From Hydromicrobium sp964415365 (GTDB lineage: Bacteria > Actinomycetota > Humimicrobiia > Humimicrobiales > Humimicrobiaceae), in the NCBI GenBank assembly GCA_964415365.1, contig CAYPYW010000018.1, positions 1 through 41,790 of the forward strand: 41,790 bases of DNA, read 5' to 3'. Both the position numbers and the translations under genes were made by a program. Below the pieces are notes generated by a model, which worked only from the letters and a program-made list of their open reading frames with translations, did not search any database and was not told where the DNA came from. Below, one piece after another: positions 1 to 7,213 of the stretch; position 1 is the stretch's first letter; each line of letters begins with the position of its first letter.

Positions 1-26
1 TAATTATATACTTTTTTCAGGTTTTT

Positions 27-725
27 TTATATTTTCACAATATTTGCGGAAAACCGGAAAAAAGCAGCAATCATTTTAAGTTTGGCCAGATTATTTTCAC
101 GATATTTGCGTAAGTCTTCAAGAAAAATATCACCGAAAACAATAGAATTTATACCACCCTTTTTAAAACTAGTAAGAGTTTGAGTCATTTTGTATTCGTA
201 GTCTTTATTTGATGAATTTTTCGTAATGAATATCTTTTCAAGCGGGAGTTTTAAAGCTTTCGCCTGTTGTTCAAGTAAAGTTGTGCGAACACCATGCACG
301 CTGATTCTATCATAATCTTCTGTCACAGTAGTTAACAGGGCTATTACAGAATGATTGCCAGAACTTGTTGTTTGATATAATGCCAATGCACTATCTTTAC
401 CACCACTCCAACAAAACAACACTTTATATGTTGCCAGTGGAATCTCCTGTGATAAATCCATTTTCTTATCTTGTTTCTGGAGGGGATTTGCATAAGCAAC
501 TATTACGTGGTCCTTAAGTCTTTTTTCAGTTTCTTTTAAAACTTTAAATTGTGCTTGTCTGAGAGTAGCTGCTTTAAAAAACGAGCAAAGCCCATTTGGT
601 TTTCCTACAGGCATACTTTTATATACTGCGATATTCTCTCCCAATTTTTCCATTAAAAAAGTGGCTTCTTTAATGATTTTTATTGTTGGTTCGGCAAGTT
701 CACTTAAATCGATTATACTCCTCAT
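27..725 (-). CDS. Dph6-like PP-loop ATP pyrophosphatase with extra N-terminal region; 3' end probably frameshifted
   Basis: Residues from about 100 onward match the ATP-binding family related to diphthine-ammonia ligase: a PP-loop SGGKDS at about 107-112, then SVHGVRTTLL and GDIFLEDLRKYREN, both typical of the family. Bacteria lack diphthamide, so the substrate is unknown. The first ~88 residues are not part of that fold and I do not recognise them; a Met at about 89 could be the ancestral start. The called ATG is preceded by GAGGAA. At the C-terminus the family pattern (NLAKLKMIA followed by an FP motif) is lost: adding one T to the T-run near 50-60 would restore FFPVFRKYCENIKK before a stop near position 3. 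This suggests a homopolymer frameshift, either real or an assembly error. Family assignment is confident; integrity is not. Confidence 0.75.
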   Translation of the reverse strand: MRSIIDLSELAEPTIKIIKEATFLMEKLGENIAVYKSMPVGKPNGLCSFFKAATLRQAQFKVLKETEKRLKDHVIVAYANPLQKQDKKMDLSQEIPLATYKVLFCWSGGKDSALALYQTTSSGNHSVIALLTTVTEDYDRISVHGVRTTLLEQQAKALKLPLEKIFITKNSSNKDYEYKMTQTLTSFKKGGINSIVFGDIFLEDLRKYRENNLAKLKMIAAFFRFSANIVKI

Positions 726-953
726 TTCCTCAGGTACCCAGGCAGGAAAAAATCATTTTCATAGTATTTCAATTTATTTATATTTTTTTTCATTGGAATG
801 CGTTATAACTTATCAGATACTTAGTTCAATCACTTAAATGAGAAGATAATATATGATTTAAAAATATAATTAAAGCAGTATTTGAAAAGAACATAGGACA
901 CTGGTAACAAGATTATTAATTTTGAAAATTATAGGTTGTATTGTATAAGCCTG

Positions 954-1100
954 TCATAAAATAGACCCTAATATAGGATTTTCTAAAAATTTCTTCTGTT
1001 CCCATGTTTTTTTGATCTGGTATTGTAACAGGCGGCCATTTTTGTCTCTGATAATCCAAAATATGTCGACTTTGGGATGATTATAGGTTGGGGATGCAGA
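954..1100 (-). pseudogene. Open coding-like remnant, unidentified
   Basis: The minus strand here reads for about 45 codons as protein-like sequence (PKVDIFWIIRDKNGRLLQYQ followed by IKKTWEQKKFLENPILGSIL) before a stop at 954. There is no start codon or ribosome binding site, and upstream the frame closes. I cannot assign a family. It lies directly downstream of an MFS remnant, so it may belong to a gene degraded together with it. Confidence 0.25.
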
Positions 1101-1256
1101 AGCGAATTCTTATAAATACTGCATAATACCTTTTTCTTTGTTTCACAGGCAAAGATAATAAGGAGAATTACTCCGGTAAGGCCAGGAATAGTTGCTATAT
1201 AAAATATAAGCCTTATATTATTGTTAAATATTGCAATGAATAAAATTGGAAAAGTG
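1060..1256 (-). pseudogene. MFS transporter remnant
   Basis: On the minus strand, immediately after the stop of the intact MFS gene and in another frame, the sequence reads FPILFIAIFNNNIRLIFYIA followed by TIPGLTGVILLIIFACETKKK. The R-x-x-F-x-x-A-x-IPG pattern followed by a hydrophobic helix and a charged KETKKK-like end is the usual signature around transmembrane helix 6 of MFS permeases. No start is present and the frame degenerates downstream, so it is a fragment of a second transporter. Confidence 0.5.
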
Positions 1257-1257
1257 G

Positions 1258-2478
1258 TTATTCATAGTTATCAAGACCTGAGGTGTTATATTGAGCCTCA
1301 TATCTGTCCTTGGGTTTGATAAAGAATACAGGCAAAATGAAACTTACCATAGTTATTATTATTGGAACAAGCCAGAATTTTTGATAATCTACAACGTTAT
1401 TAACTGTTACATAATCCATAACAACTCCTGCAATTAAATTTCCGGCAAGTCTGCCAAAACCTAGGGTGAACATTGTTGATAGTTGATGCAGGTCTGTTCT
1501 TGTCATTTTGTTGCAATAACTATCAAGTAATATTATGGAAGGAACAAAATAGAACGTATATGAAAATCCATGTACAAACAGACCTGAAAGCACAAAAATA
1601 ACCGGACTTCCTACGAATAAAGCAGCCGATCTTAATAATTCCATAAAAAGACCAAAGATCAGAACTAATCTGTAGCCAAACTTCTTTATGAGAAATCCTG
1701 TAATCAACATTGCCAGAATTTCTGATATCTGCCCGAGACTCATCGCCGGCATTATATACTTATTTGCAAAGCCTATACTTTCCAGAAAGGGTGAAGCCCC
1801 GTAATAAAAATACCTTATTATAAGATTTACAAGGAAGCCATATAATAATAAAAATATTATTTCCGGTCTGGCAATTAATCTAATGGTTTCAATAGGTATA
1901 AATTTTTCTGATTTTATCCTATTTTTTTCTTCTGGAAATGTTAGAGAAAAAAACCCGAGCACAAAAGTGGAAATGGAAGAAAATATCAAAGTGTCCTGGA
2001 TTCTTTCAGGATATCGGTCAAGCCAGAAATAAAATATCCAGGCTACGACTATCCAGCCGATTGTGCCCCAGACTCTTAAAAAACCATATTTTCTGCTTTC
2101 TTTCCTCGAAGAACTGTGAAAAAAAATAGCATTTATTAGAGCAACGGTGGGACCTGTAATCAATGAATAAAATAGGAACAGAATTAAAACAATATAGTAA
2201 TTCCTTTGAAAAGCAAGGAGCCCTATAGCTGCTGCACCAATAAGCTGGCACACTGTAAACAATTTTTCTGCACTTATTATTTTATCTGCAATAAATGATG
2301 TAGCTATGGGTGATACGAAAGATGCTACCGATGACATTGCAATAATAATACCTGTTTGGAGACCTCCGAAATTCAAATAATCCTTCAAGTATAAACTGAA
2401 TACAGGAATTACTGCCCCGGTAGCCATAAATTGTAACACCATGGTTACCGATAATTTTATTTTAAATGAAAATTTCAT
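1258..2478 (-). CDS. MFS transporter, nucleoside:H+ symporter-like
   Basis: A 406-residue integral membrane protein with about 12 hydrophobic segments. The N-terminal half has the MFS layout, and KYGFLRVWGTIGWIVVAWIF resembles the helix 4-5 loop (RxWGSIGFI) of the LacY/NupG-like, nucleoside:H+ symporter branch. The expected role is proton-coupled uptake of a nucleoside or small sugar across the inner membrane. The start ATG lies behind a weak TCTGGAAA. It is transcribed away from the isomerase at 2795, with about 310 bases of shared upstream region. Substrate cannot be told from sequence; a link to the sugar enzymes next door is contextual only. Confidence 0.8.
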   Translation of the reverse strand: MKFSFKIKLSVTMVLQFMATGAVIPVFSLYLKDYLNFGGLQTGIIIAMSSVASFVSPIATSFIADKIISAEKLFTVCQLIGAAAIGLLAFQRNYYIVLILFLFYSLITGPTVALINAIFFHSSSRKESRKYGFLRVWGTIGWIVVAWIFYFWLDRYPERIQDTLIFSSISTFVLGFFSLTFPEEKNRIKSEKFIPIETIRLIARPEIIFLLLYGFLVNLIIRYFYYGASPFLESIGFANKYIMPAMSLGQISEILAMLITGFLIKKFGYRLVLIFGLFMELLRSAALFVGSPVIFVLSGLFVHGFSYTFYFVPSIILLDSYCNKMTRTDLHQLSTMFTLGFGRLAGNLIAGVVMDYVTVNNVVDYQKFWLVPIIITMVSFILPVFFIKPKDRYEAQYNTSGLDNYE

Positions 2479-2794
2479 TTTCCAGAGTTTTAATGATAAT
2501 AATAAATTTTATCGAAAAATAAACTTTTTGAAACCTTTTTAAGTATTTATTTTTGGTATAATTATTTTAAAATCTTTTATGAAAATTAATCATCTTGTAT
2601 CGGTGACTTTATTAATATTTTTAATATTTAGATAGGTATAAATTTAACCTATTATTATAATAAATGTTTAACTAAGCGAAGATCGAAAATTTGCCATCCG
2701 GAGAATTTGAGGATATATTTATAAAGTAAATCTTTTTATTGAGAAAATAAATCTTTTCAGGAAATAAGTATAAAAAACGCAAGGGGTGATAAAT
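2479..2794. promoter_or_regulatory. Divergent intergenic region with a candidate extended -10 and a dyad
   Basis: This AT-rich region separates the minus-strand MFS gene from the plus-strand isomerase and holds no gene. On the plus strand TGGTATAAT at 2554-2562 is a good extended -10 box, without a convincing -35. ATAGGT (2632-2637) and ACCTAT (2647-2652) form a 6-bp dyad with a 9-base spacer, a possible operator. AAGGGGTGAT at 2781-2790 is the ribosome binding site of the next gene. The regulatory readings are tentative. Confidence 0.35.
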
Positions 2795-3709
2795 ATGCTT
2801 TTAGGTTTTGTAAGCGCCATACTTCCTGAAGAATCGTTTGAAAAAGTAATTGATTTTGCTTCTGATAATTCATTTAAATGTGTGGAGATTATGTGCTGGC
2901 CCAGTGGAGGTGCGGAAAGAAGATATGCCGGAGTTACCCATATAGATGTTGATAAACTTACAGGGTATAACGTGGAGAAAATAAAGGATTATACGAAAAA
3001 ACGCAACGTTGAAATATCTGCCCTTGGATATTATCCAAATTTTCTTGACCCTGATAGTGAAAAGAGAAGAATATGTATAAATCATTTGAAAAAGGTCATT
3101 AAGGGTGCTGCTATGTTGGGTATTAAAAATGTAACAACTTTTATTGGGCGTGACCCCAAAAAAACAGTTAAGGATAACATGTATGATTTTAAAAAAATAT
3201 GGCCTGACATAATAAAATATGCTGAAGAAAGTATTGTAAGAGTATTAATAGAAAACTGTCCCATGTTTTTTACTTATGATGAATGGCCTGGAGGAAAAAA
3301 CGTTGCTACTACTCCCCAGATCTGGCAGGAAATGTTCTCTATAATAGACAGCGATTTTTTTGGCTTAAACTATGATCCCTCACATTTTCTTTGGCAGCAT
3401 ATGGACTATATAAAACCAATATATGAATTCAGAGGAAAACTTTTCCATATCCATCTGAAAGATGCAAAGATATACAAAGAGAAGCTTGATAGGGTTGGTA
3501 TCACAGCTCCGCCACTTGAGTTTCACTCCCCTAAGATTCCGGGGCTTGGAGATATTGACTGGTCAAAGTTCATATCTGCATTAACGGATATTAGATATGA
3601 CAGTTTTGCAGTAATAGAAGTTGAAGACAAGGCTTTTGAAGATAGTCTTGAGGACAGGTACAGGGCTTTGCTTCAGTCTAAAGCTTATATCAGTCAGTAT
3701 CTGGTGTAA
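2795..3709 (+). CDS. Sugar phosphate isomerase/epimerase (xylose isomerase-like TIM barrel)
   Basis: About 304 residues of the AP-endonuclease-2/xylose-isomerase TIM-barrel family. The divalent-metal positions are visible in order: a Glu in VLIENCP, Asp and His in NYDPSHFLW, His in LFHIHLKDAK, and a Glu in AVIEVED near the C-terminus; PGLGDIDW is a typical late-barrel loop. These enzymes isomerise or epimerise sugars, inosose-type ketones or 3-keto sugars. An upstream GTG at 2786 is in frame, but AAGGGGTGAT makes a much better ribosome binding site for the ATG at 2795. It is followed after 45 bases by a Gfo/Idh dehydrogenase, and the pair recurs at 21105-24533, suggesting oxidation and isomerisation of one substrate. 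The exact substrate is unknown. Confidence 0.85.
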   Translation: MLLGFVSAILPEESFEKVIDFASDNSFKCVEIMCWPSGGAERRYAGVTHIDVDKLTGYNVEKIKDYTKKRNVEISALGYYPNFLDPDSEKRRICINHLKKVIKGAAMLGIKNVTTFIGRDPKKTVKDNMYDFKKIWPDIIKYAEESIVRVLIENCPMFFTYDEWPGGKNVATTPQIWQEMFSIIDSDFFGLNYDPSHFLWQHMDYIKPIYEFRGKLFHIHLKDAKIYKEKLDRVGITAPPLEFHSPKIPGLGDIDWSKFISALTDIRYDSFAVIEVEDKAFEDSLEDRYRALLQSKAYISQYLV

Positions 3710-3754
3710 GCATTTTTTATAATATTAAATAATTGGATAGGAATAAGTGTTAAA

Positions 3755-4909
3755 ATGTCAAAAATAAAAACAGGTATTATTGGTTCAGGCTTTATAGGGC
3801 CTGCCCATATAGAAGCTCTCAGGAGACTTGGTTATGTTGAAGTGGTTGCTATAGCCGATATAAATGACACAATAGCAAAAGGTAAAGCATCAAAGCTTAA
3901 CATAAATAAGTCTTATGGAGATTATAGAGATCTGCTGGAAAATAATGAAATAGATGTCGTGCATATTTGTACCCCAAATCATCTGCACTTTCCGATGGTA
4001 AAGCAGGCAATTTCTGTTAAAAAACATATAGTTTGTGAAAAACCCCTGGCACTGAACTCAAAAGAGGGAAAAGAACTTATGGAATTGCTTGATAAAACAG
4101 ATCTTATTGGAGCAATTCATTTCAATAACAGATTCTACCCTTTGATTCAACAGGCCAGATCCATGATAGCAGCCGGTATTCTTGGAAATATCCTGGCAAT
4201 AAACGGGTCGTACCAGCAGGATTGGCTTTTCTATGATACAGACTACAACTGGAGACTGGAGTCAGAATTCAGCGGAAGTTCAAGAGCTGTTGCAGATATA
4301 GGTTCACACTGGATGGATACAATTGAATATATAACAGGATTGAGGATAGAAAAAGTCAATGCGGATTTCTGCACTTTTTTCCCGTACAGGAAAAAGCCTC
4401 TTAAAGGAATGGAGACTTTTACAGGAAAAATAAATAGAAGCTCAAGTTATACGGAGATAAAAATTGATACTGAAGACTATGCTACTGTACTTCTAAGATT
4501 TAATGGCGGAGCTCATGGTTCATTCACTGCGAATCAGATGGCTGCCGGAAGAAAAAACAGGCTTTTATTTGAGATATACGGTACCAGAAAGTCAATTTCA
4601 TGGAACAGCGAAGAGCCCAACTTTATGTGGATAGGAGACCGTGACTCAGAAAATAGCCTTCTTCTAAAAGACCCCTCGCTGTTGAATGAAAGTGTAAGAA
4701 AATATGCAGCTTATCCAGGAGGGCATACAGAAGGATTTCCTGATACCTCCAAACAGTTATTTAATAATGTGTATGGGTGCATATTAAATGGTAAAAAAGA
4801 TGAGGCTGATTTTCCAGGTTTTAAGGATGGGTATAGGGAACTAGTTATCTGTGATGCGATAGTTAAAAGTTCAAAAACAGATAATTGGGTTAATATAACG
4901 ATTTCTTAG
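3755..4909 (+). CDS. Gfo/Idh/MocA family oxidoreductase
   Basis: 384 residues. The N-terminal Rossmann fold starts with GIIGSGFIGPAH (NAD(P)-binding), the CTPNHLH segment closes the dinucleotide domain, and CEKPLA holds the conserved EKP lysine. The C-terminal half has the alpha/beta sandwich, with DIGSHWMDTIEYITG carrying the Asp/His catalytic pair typical of the family. Family members oxidise or reduce a hydroxyl of sugars, inositols or glycosides using NAD(P). It follows the TIM-barrel isomerase, probably in the same transcript. The ribosome binding site is weak (ATAGGAAT). The protein is slightly longer than many family members. 1,5-anhydrofructose reductases and 3-keto-glycoside dehydrogenases are both in this family, so the reaction is open. 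Confidence 0.88.
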   Translation: MSKIKTGIIGSGFIGPAHIEALRRLGYVEVVAIADINDTIAKGKASKLNINKSYGDYRDLLENNEIDVVHICTPNHLHFPMVKQAISVKKHIVCEKPLALNSKEGKELMELLDKTDLIGAIHFNNRFYPLIQQARSMIAAGILGNILAINGSYQQDWLFYDTDYNWRLESEFSGSSRAVADIGSHWMDTIEYITGLRIEKVNADFCTFFPYRKKPLKGMETFTGKINRSSSYTEIKIDTEDYATVLLRFNGGAHGSFTANQMAAGRKNRLLFEIYGTRKSISWNSEEPNFMWIGDRDSENSLLLKDPSLLNESVRKYAAYPGGHTEGFPDTSKQLFNNVYGCILNGKKDEADFPGFKDGYRELVICDAIVKSSKTDNWVNITIS

Positions 4910-5012
4910 AGTGAAAAGATAAACGTGTCCTATTAAAAAGATTATTTTTACTATTATTAATGCCTCGTTAATAACCTTGGAAGATGATACTCTCTAATGC
5001 CATCACATACAA

Positions 5013-5963
5013 TCACTGCAGGCCGCCAAATATTACTTTAAAATCATATTTTTTATTCATCTGATTTATCTCATCTATTTTTTTTATCAGCCCGTTTTTA
5101 CTATAACAGGTATATTTACACTGATAACTTCTATTAATCCACTTATATTTTGGACATCCAAGTTTGTGAAAGGGTAAAAAATGAATTGAAACAATATTTT
5201 TCAGATTTTTAAAGAATTCAAATATGTCTGTCAATTCTTTTTTAGAATCATTAAAGCCAGGTATTAATGGTATTCTTAGTAGAATTTTTTTGCTATCTTT
5301 ATCAAGATGCAGCAGATTCTGAATTATTTTTTTGTTATCCTTATTTACTCCAGTTAAATGATTTGTGCTGTCAAGTGTTTTTAAATCGTAAAGATAATAA
5401 TCCACAAAGGGATTGACCTTTTTAAAAAGTTCATAATCGAAGCAGCCTGCAGTTTCAACTGCTATATTTATTTTTTCCTTCCTGCATTTTTTCATAATAC
5501 TTAATAAAAAATCTGCCTGCATGAATGCCTCCCCACCGGAAAATGTAACACCCCCTCCAGAATTCTTGTAAAACTTTTGATCTTTAATCAGTATTTCAAA
5601 TAATTCGTCAACTGTATAATATTTCCCAAATTTAATCAGAGCATTATTCGGGCATGCCCTGATACAAAAATCCTCACATTCCAGGCACATTTTTATGTTG
5701 ACTGCATATATCCTGTCATTTTTGAAAATTAAATTTTTATTCTTACATGAATTAATACAGGAAAAACATTTTTCGCAATATTCCTTTTTATAGCCGAATT
5801 CTGTTTCTGGGGATATTGATTCGGGGTTTGAACACCAGATACATTCAAGATTACAACCTTTGAAAAAAACGACAGTTCGAATACCGGGGCCGTCATGAAT
5901 TGCAAATCTTTCAATATCGAATATTAATCCAATTTTTTCATTTGTTGCCCTGCTTTTTTTCAT
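5013..5963 (-). CDS. Glycyl radical enzyme activase (radical SAM)
   Basis: 316 residues. FKGCNLECIWCSNPES gives the CX3CX2C radical SAM cluster site (Cys37, 41, 44). A ferredoxin-like insert follows with two CX2CX2-3CX3C sets (Cys63/66/69/73 and Cys93/96/100/104), the mark of activases for the dehydratase/lyase class rather than of plain PflA. GGGVTFSGGEAFMQ is the SAM-binding GGE motif. It should generate the glycyl radical on the enzyme at 7214-9661, the only such enzyme in the window. It is divergent from the PfkB kinase and radical enzyme pair rather than in their operon, across a 258-base control region. No clear Shine-Dalgarno precedes the ATG. Confidence 0.93.
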   Translation of the reverse strand: MKKSRATNEKIGLIFDIERFAIHDGPGIRTVVFFKGCNLECIWCSNPESISPETEFGYKKEYCEKCFSCINSCKNKNLIFKNDRIYAVNIKMCLECEDFCIRACPNNALIKFGKYYTVDELFEILIKDQKFYKNSGGGVTFSGGEAFMQADFLLSIMKKCRKEKINIAVETAGCFDYELFKKVNPFVDYYLYDLKTLDSTNHLTGVNKDNKKIIQNLLHLDKDSKKILLRIPLIPGFNDSKKELTDIFEFFKNLKNIVSIHFLPFHKLGCPKYKWINRSYQCKYTCYSKNGLIKKIDEINQMNKKYDFKVIFGGLQ

Positions 5964-6221
5964 ATGTTATAAATATCAGTTTAATATTTTCTTTGAAGTA
6001 TTCTGGATATTTTCTATCTATCTAGAATATTATTCATCATCAGGATTCTTTTTAAAATATTACCATAAAGGGAATAATTAAAAAATTATGGTTTGCAAGA
6101 ATAATTTTCGATGGTATTCGAATAGGATTGTCAGCCAACAAATAAATGACAACAGTAATTTTTTTTTGTAGAATAACTATCGGTTTAAGAAATTTTATAT
6201 AAAAAGTTTTGTATATTAAAT
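5964..6221. promoter_or_regulatory. Divergent control region between activase and kinase/glycyl radical enzyme unit
   Basis: The region holds no gene but several dyads: TATTCT (5999-6004) with AGAATA (6024-6029); ACCATAA (6062-6068) with TTATGGT (6086-6092); the palindrome TATTCGAATA (6115-6124); and TTGTCA (6128-6133) with TGACAA (6147-6152). Any could be a regulator site serving both directions. None matches the operator found at 9784, 11697 and 14719. I see no consensus -35/-10 pair. Confidence 0.35.
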
Positions 6222-7190
6222 ATGGATGATAAAGAAAAAAATATGCTGGATTTGCTTTGTATTGGTGAAGCCAATATAGATATATTCTGCAACAAGCTGA
6301 CGGAGATCCCCCAAAGTGGGCAGTGGATACTGGTACGGAGTATTACTTCCTGTCCTGGGGGTTGCCCTACAAATACAGCCATTGTTGCTACGAAATTTAA
6401 ACTTAGAACAGGTCTGATTTCTGTCATAGGTGGCGATGTGTGGGGCAATATATTGCTTGACGAGTTGAATAAATCAGGTGTTTATACGGGCAATATAAAA
6501 ATAATGCAGGGTTTTAACACTGGTAAGACTATCGTTCTTAATTTAAAAAATAAGGACAGGGCGATGGTTCACGATAATGGTGCAAACGTAATGCTGGATA
6601 AGAGCAACCTTGACAGAAAGGTTGTTACAAGCGCAAAATCGATACTGCTCAGTTCTTATATCTCAGCTTTACCCAAATTATATAAAAGTGATGTTATAGA
6701 AATCTTCAGTTTTTTAAAGAGTAGGGGTAAACTTACTTTTTTGGATGTTTTAATAGATCCCTTTACGAGAAATCCGATGAGTTATCTCGATGGGTTGCTG
6801 GATTATACAGATTATTTTATTATTAACATTGATGAAGGTAAAATGCTGACTGGTTTTGATGATTATAAGGAACAGGCAGATGTATTACTAAAAAGAGGTG
6901 CAAATAATATCATTATCAAATTAGGGGGAAAGGGGTCATATTTCAGAAGCAAAAATATTGAATTAAAGGAAGACCCTTATGAAGACGGAATCGAAATCGT
7001 GGATCCAACCGGCTCTGGAGATGCCTTTAATGCAGGAGTGATTTACGGTTGTCTGCAGCGTTGGGATGTAAGGAAAATTTTACAGTTTGGAAATATCGCT
7101 GGTGCTTCAGCAGTGACGAGAGTAGGATGCACTTCCGGCGTTTACGGCCTTGAAAAAATTATTGAAATAATGAAATTAAAAGAAGGATAA
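6222..7190 (+). CDS. PfkB-family carbohydrate kinase
   Basis: 322 residues of the ribokinase/PfkB fold. The N-terminus LLCIGEANIDIF is the first strand; SCPGGCPTNTAIVATKF is the first PfkB signature; VDPTGSGDAFNAGV near residue 263 is the second, with the catalytic Asp in GSGDAF and the anion hole. It transfers phosphate from ATP to a sugar or sugar-like hydroxyl in the cytoplasm. It lies 23 bases before the glycyl radical enzyme, so its product is a natural candidate substrate for that enzyme. The start at 6222 lacks a good Shine-Dalgarno and an ATG at 6243 is possible, but a decayed copy at 36931 keeps homology upstream of 6243, which favours 6222. Substrate is not identifiable. Confidence 0.88.
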   Translation: MDDKEKNMLDLLCIGEANIDIFCNKLTEIPQSGQWILVRSITSCPGGCPTNTAIVATKFKLRTGLISVIGGDVWGNILLDELNKSGVYTGNIKIMQGFNTGKTIVLNLKNKDRAMVHDNGANVMLDKSNLDRKVVTSAKSILLSSYISALPKLYKSDVIEIFSFLKSRGKLTFLDVLIDPFTRNPMSYLDGLLDYTDYFIINIDEGKMLTGFDDYKEQADVLLKRGANNIIIKLGGKGSYFRSKNIELKEDPYEDGIEIVDPTGSGDAFNAGVIYGCLQRWDVRKILQFGNIAGASAVTRVGCTSGVYGLEKIIEIMKLKEG

Positions 7191-7213
7191 ATGTAGGAAG
7201 TGCAAGGGAGTAT

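Noticed and set aside
2786..2794. GTG start three codons before the isomerase ATG
   Set aside because: The GTG overlaps AAGGGGTGAT, which is the ribosome binding site for the ATG at 2795.
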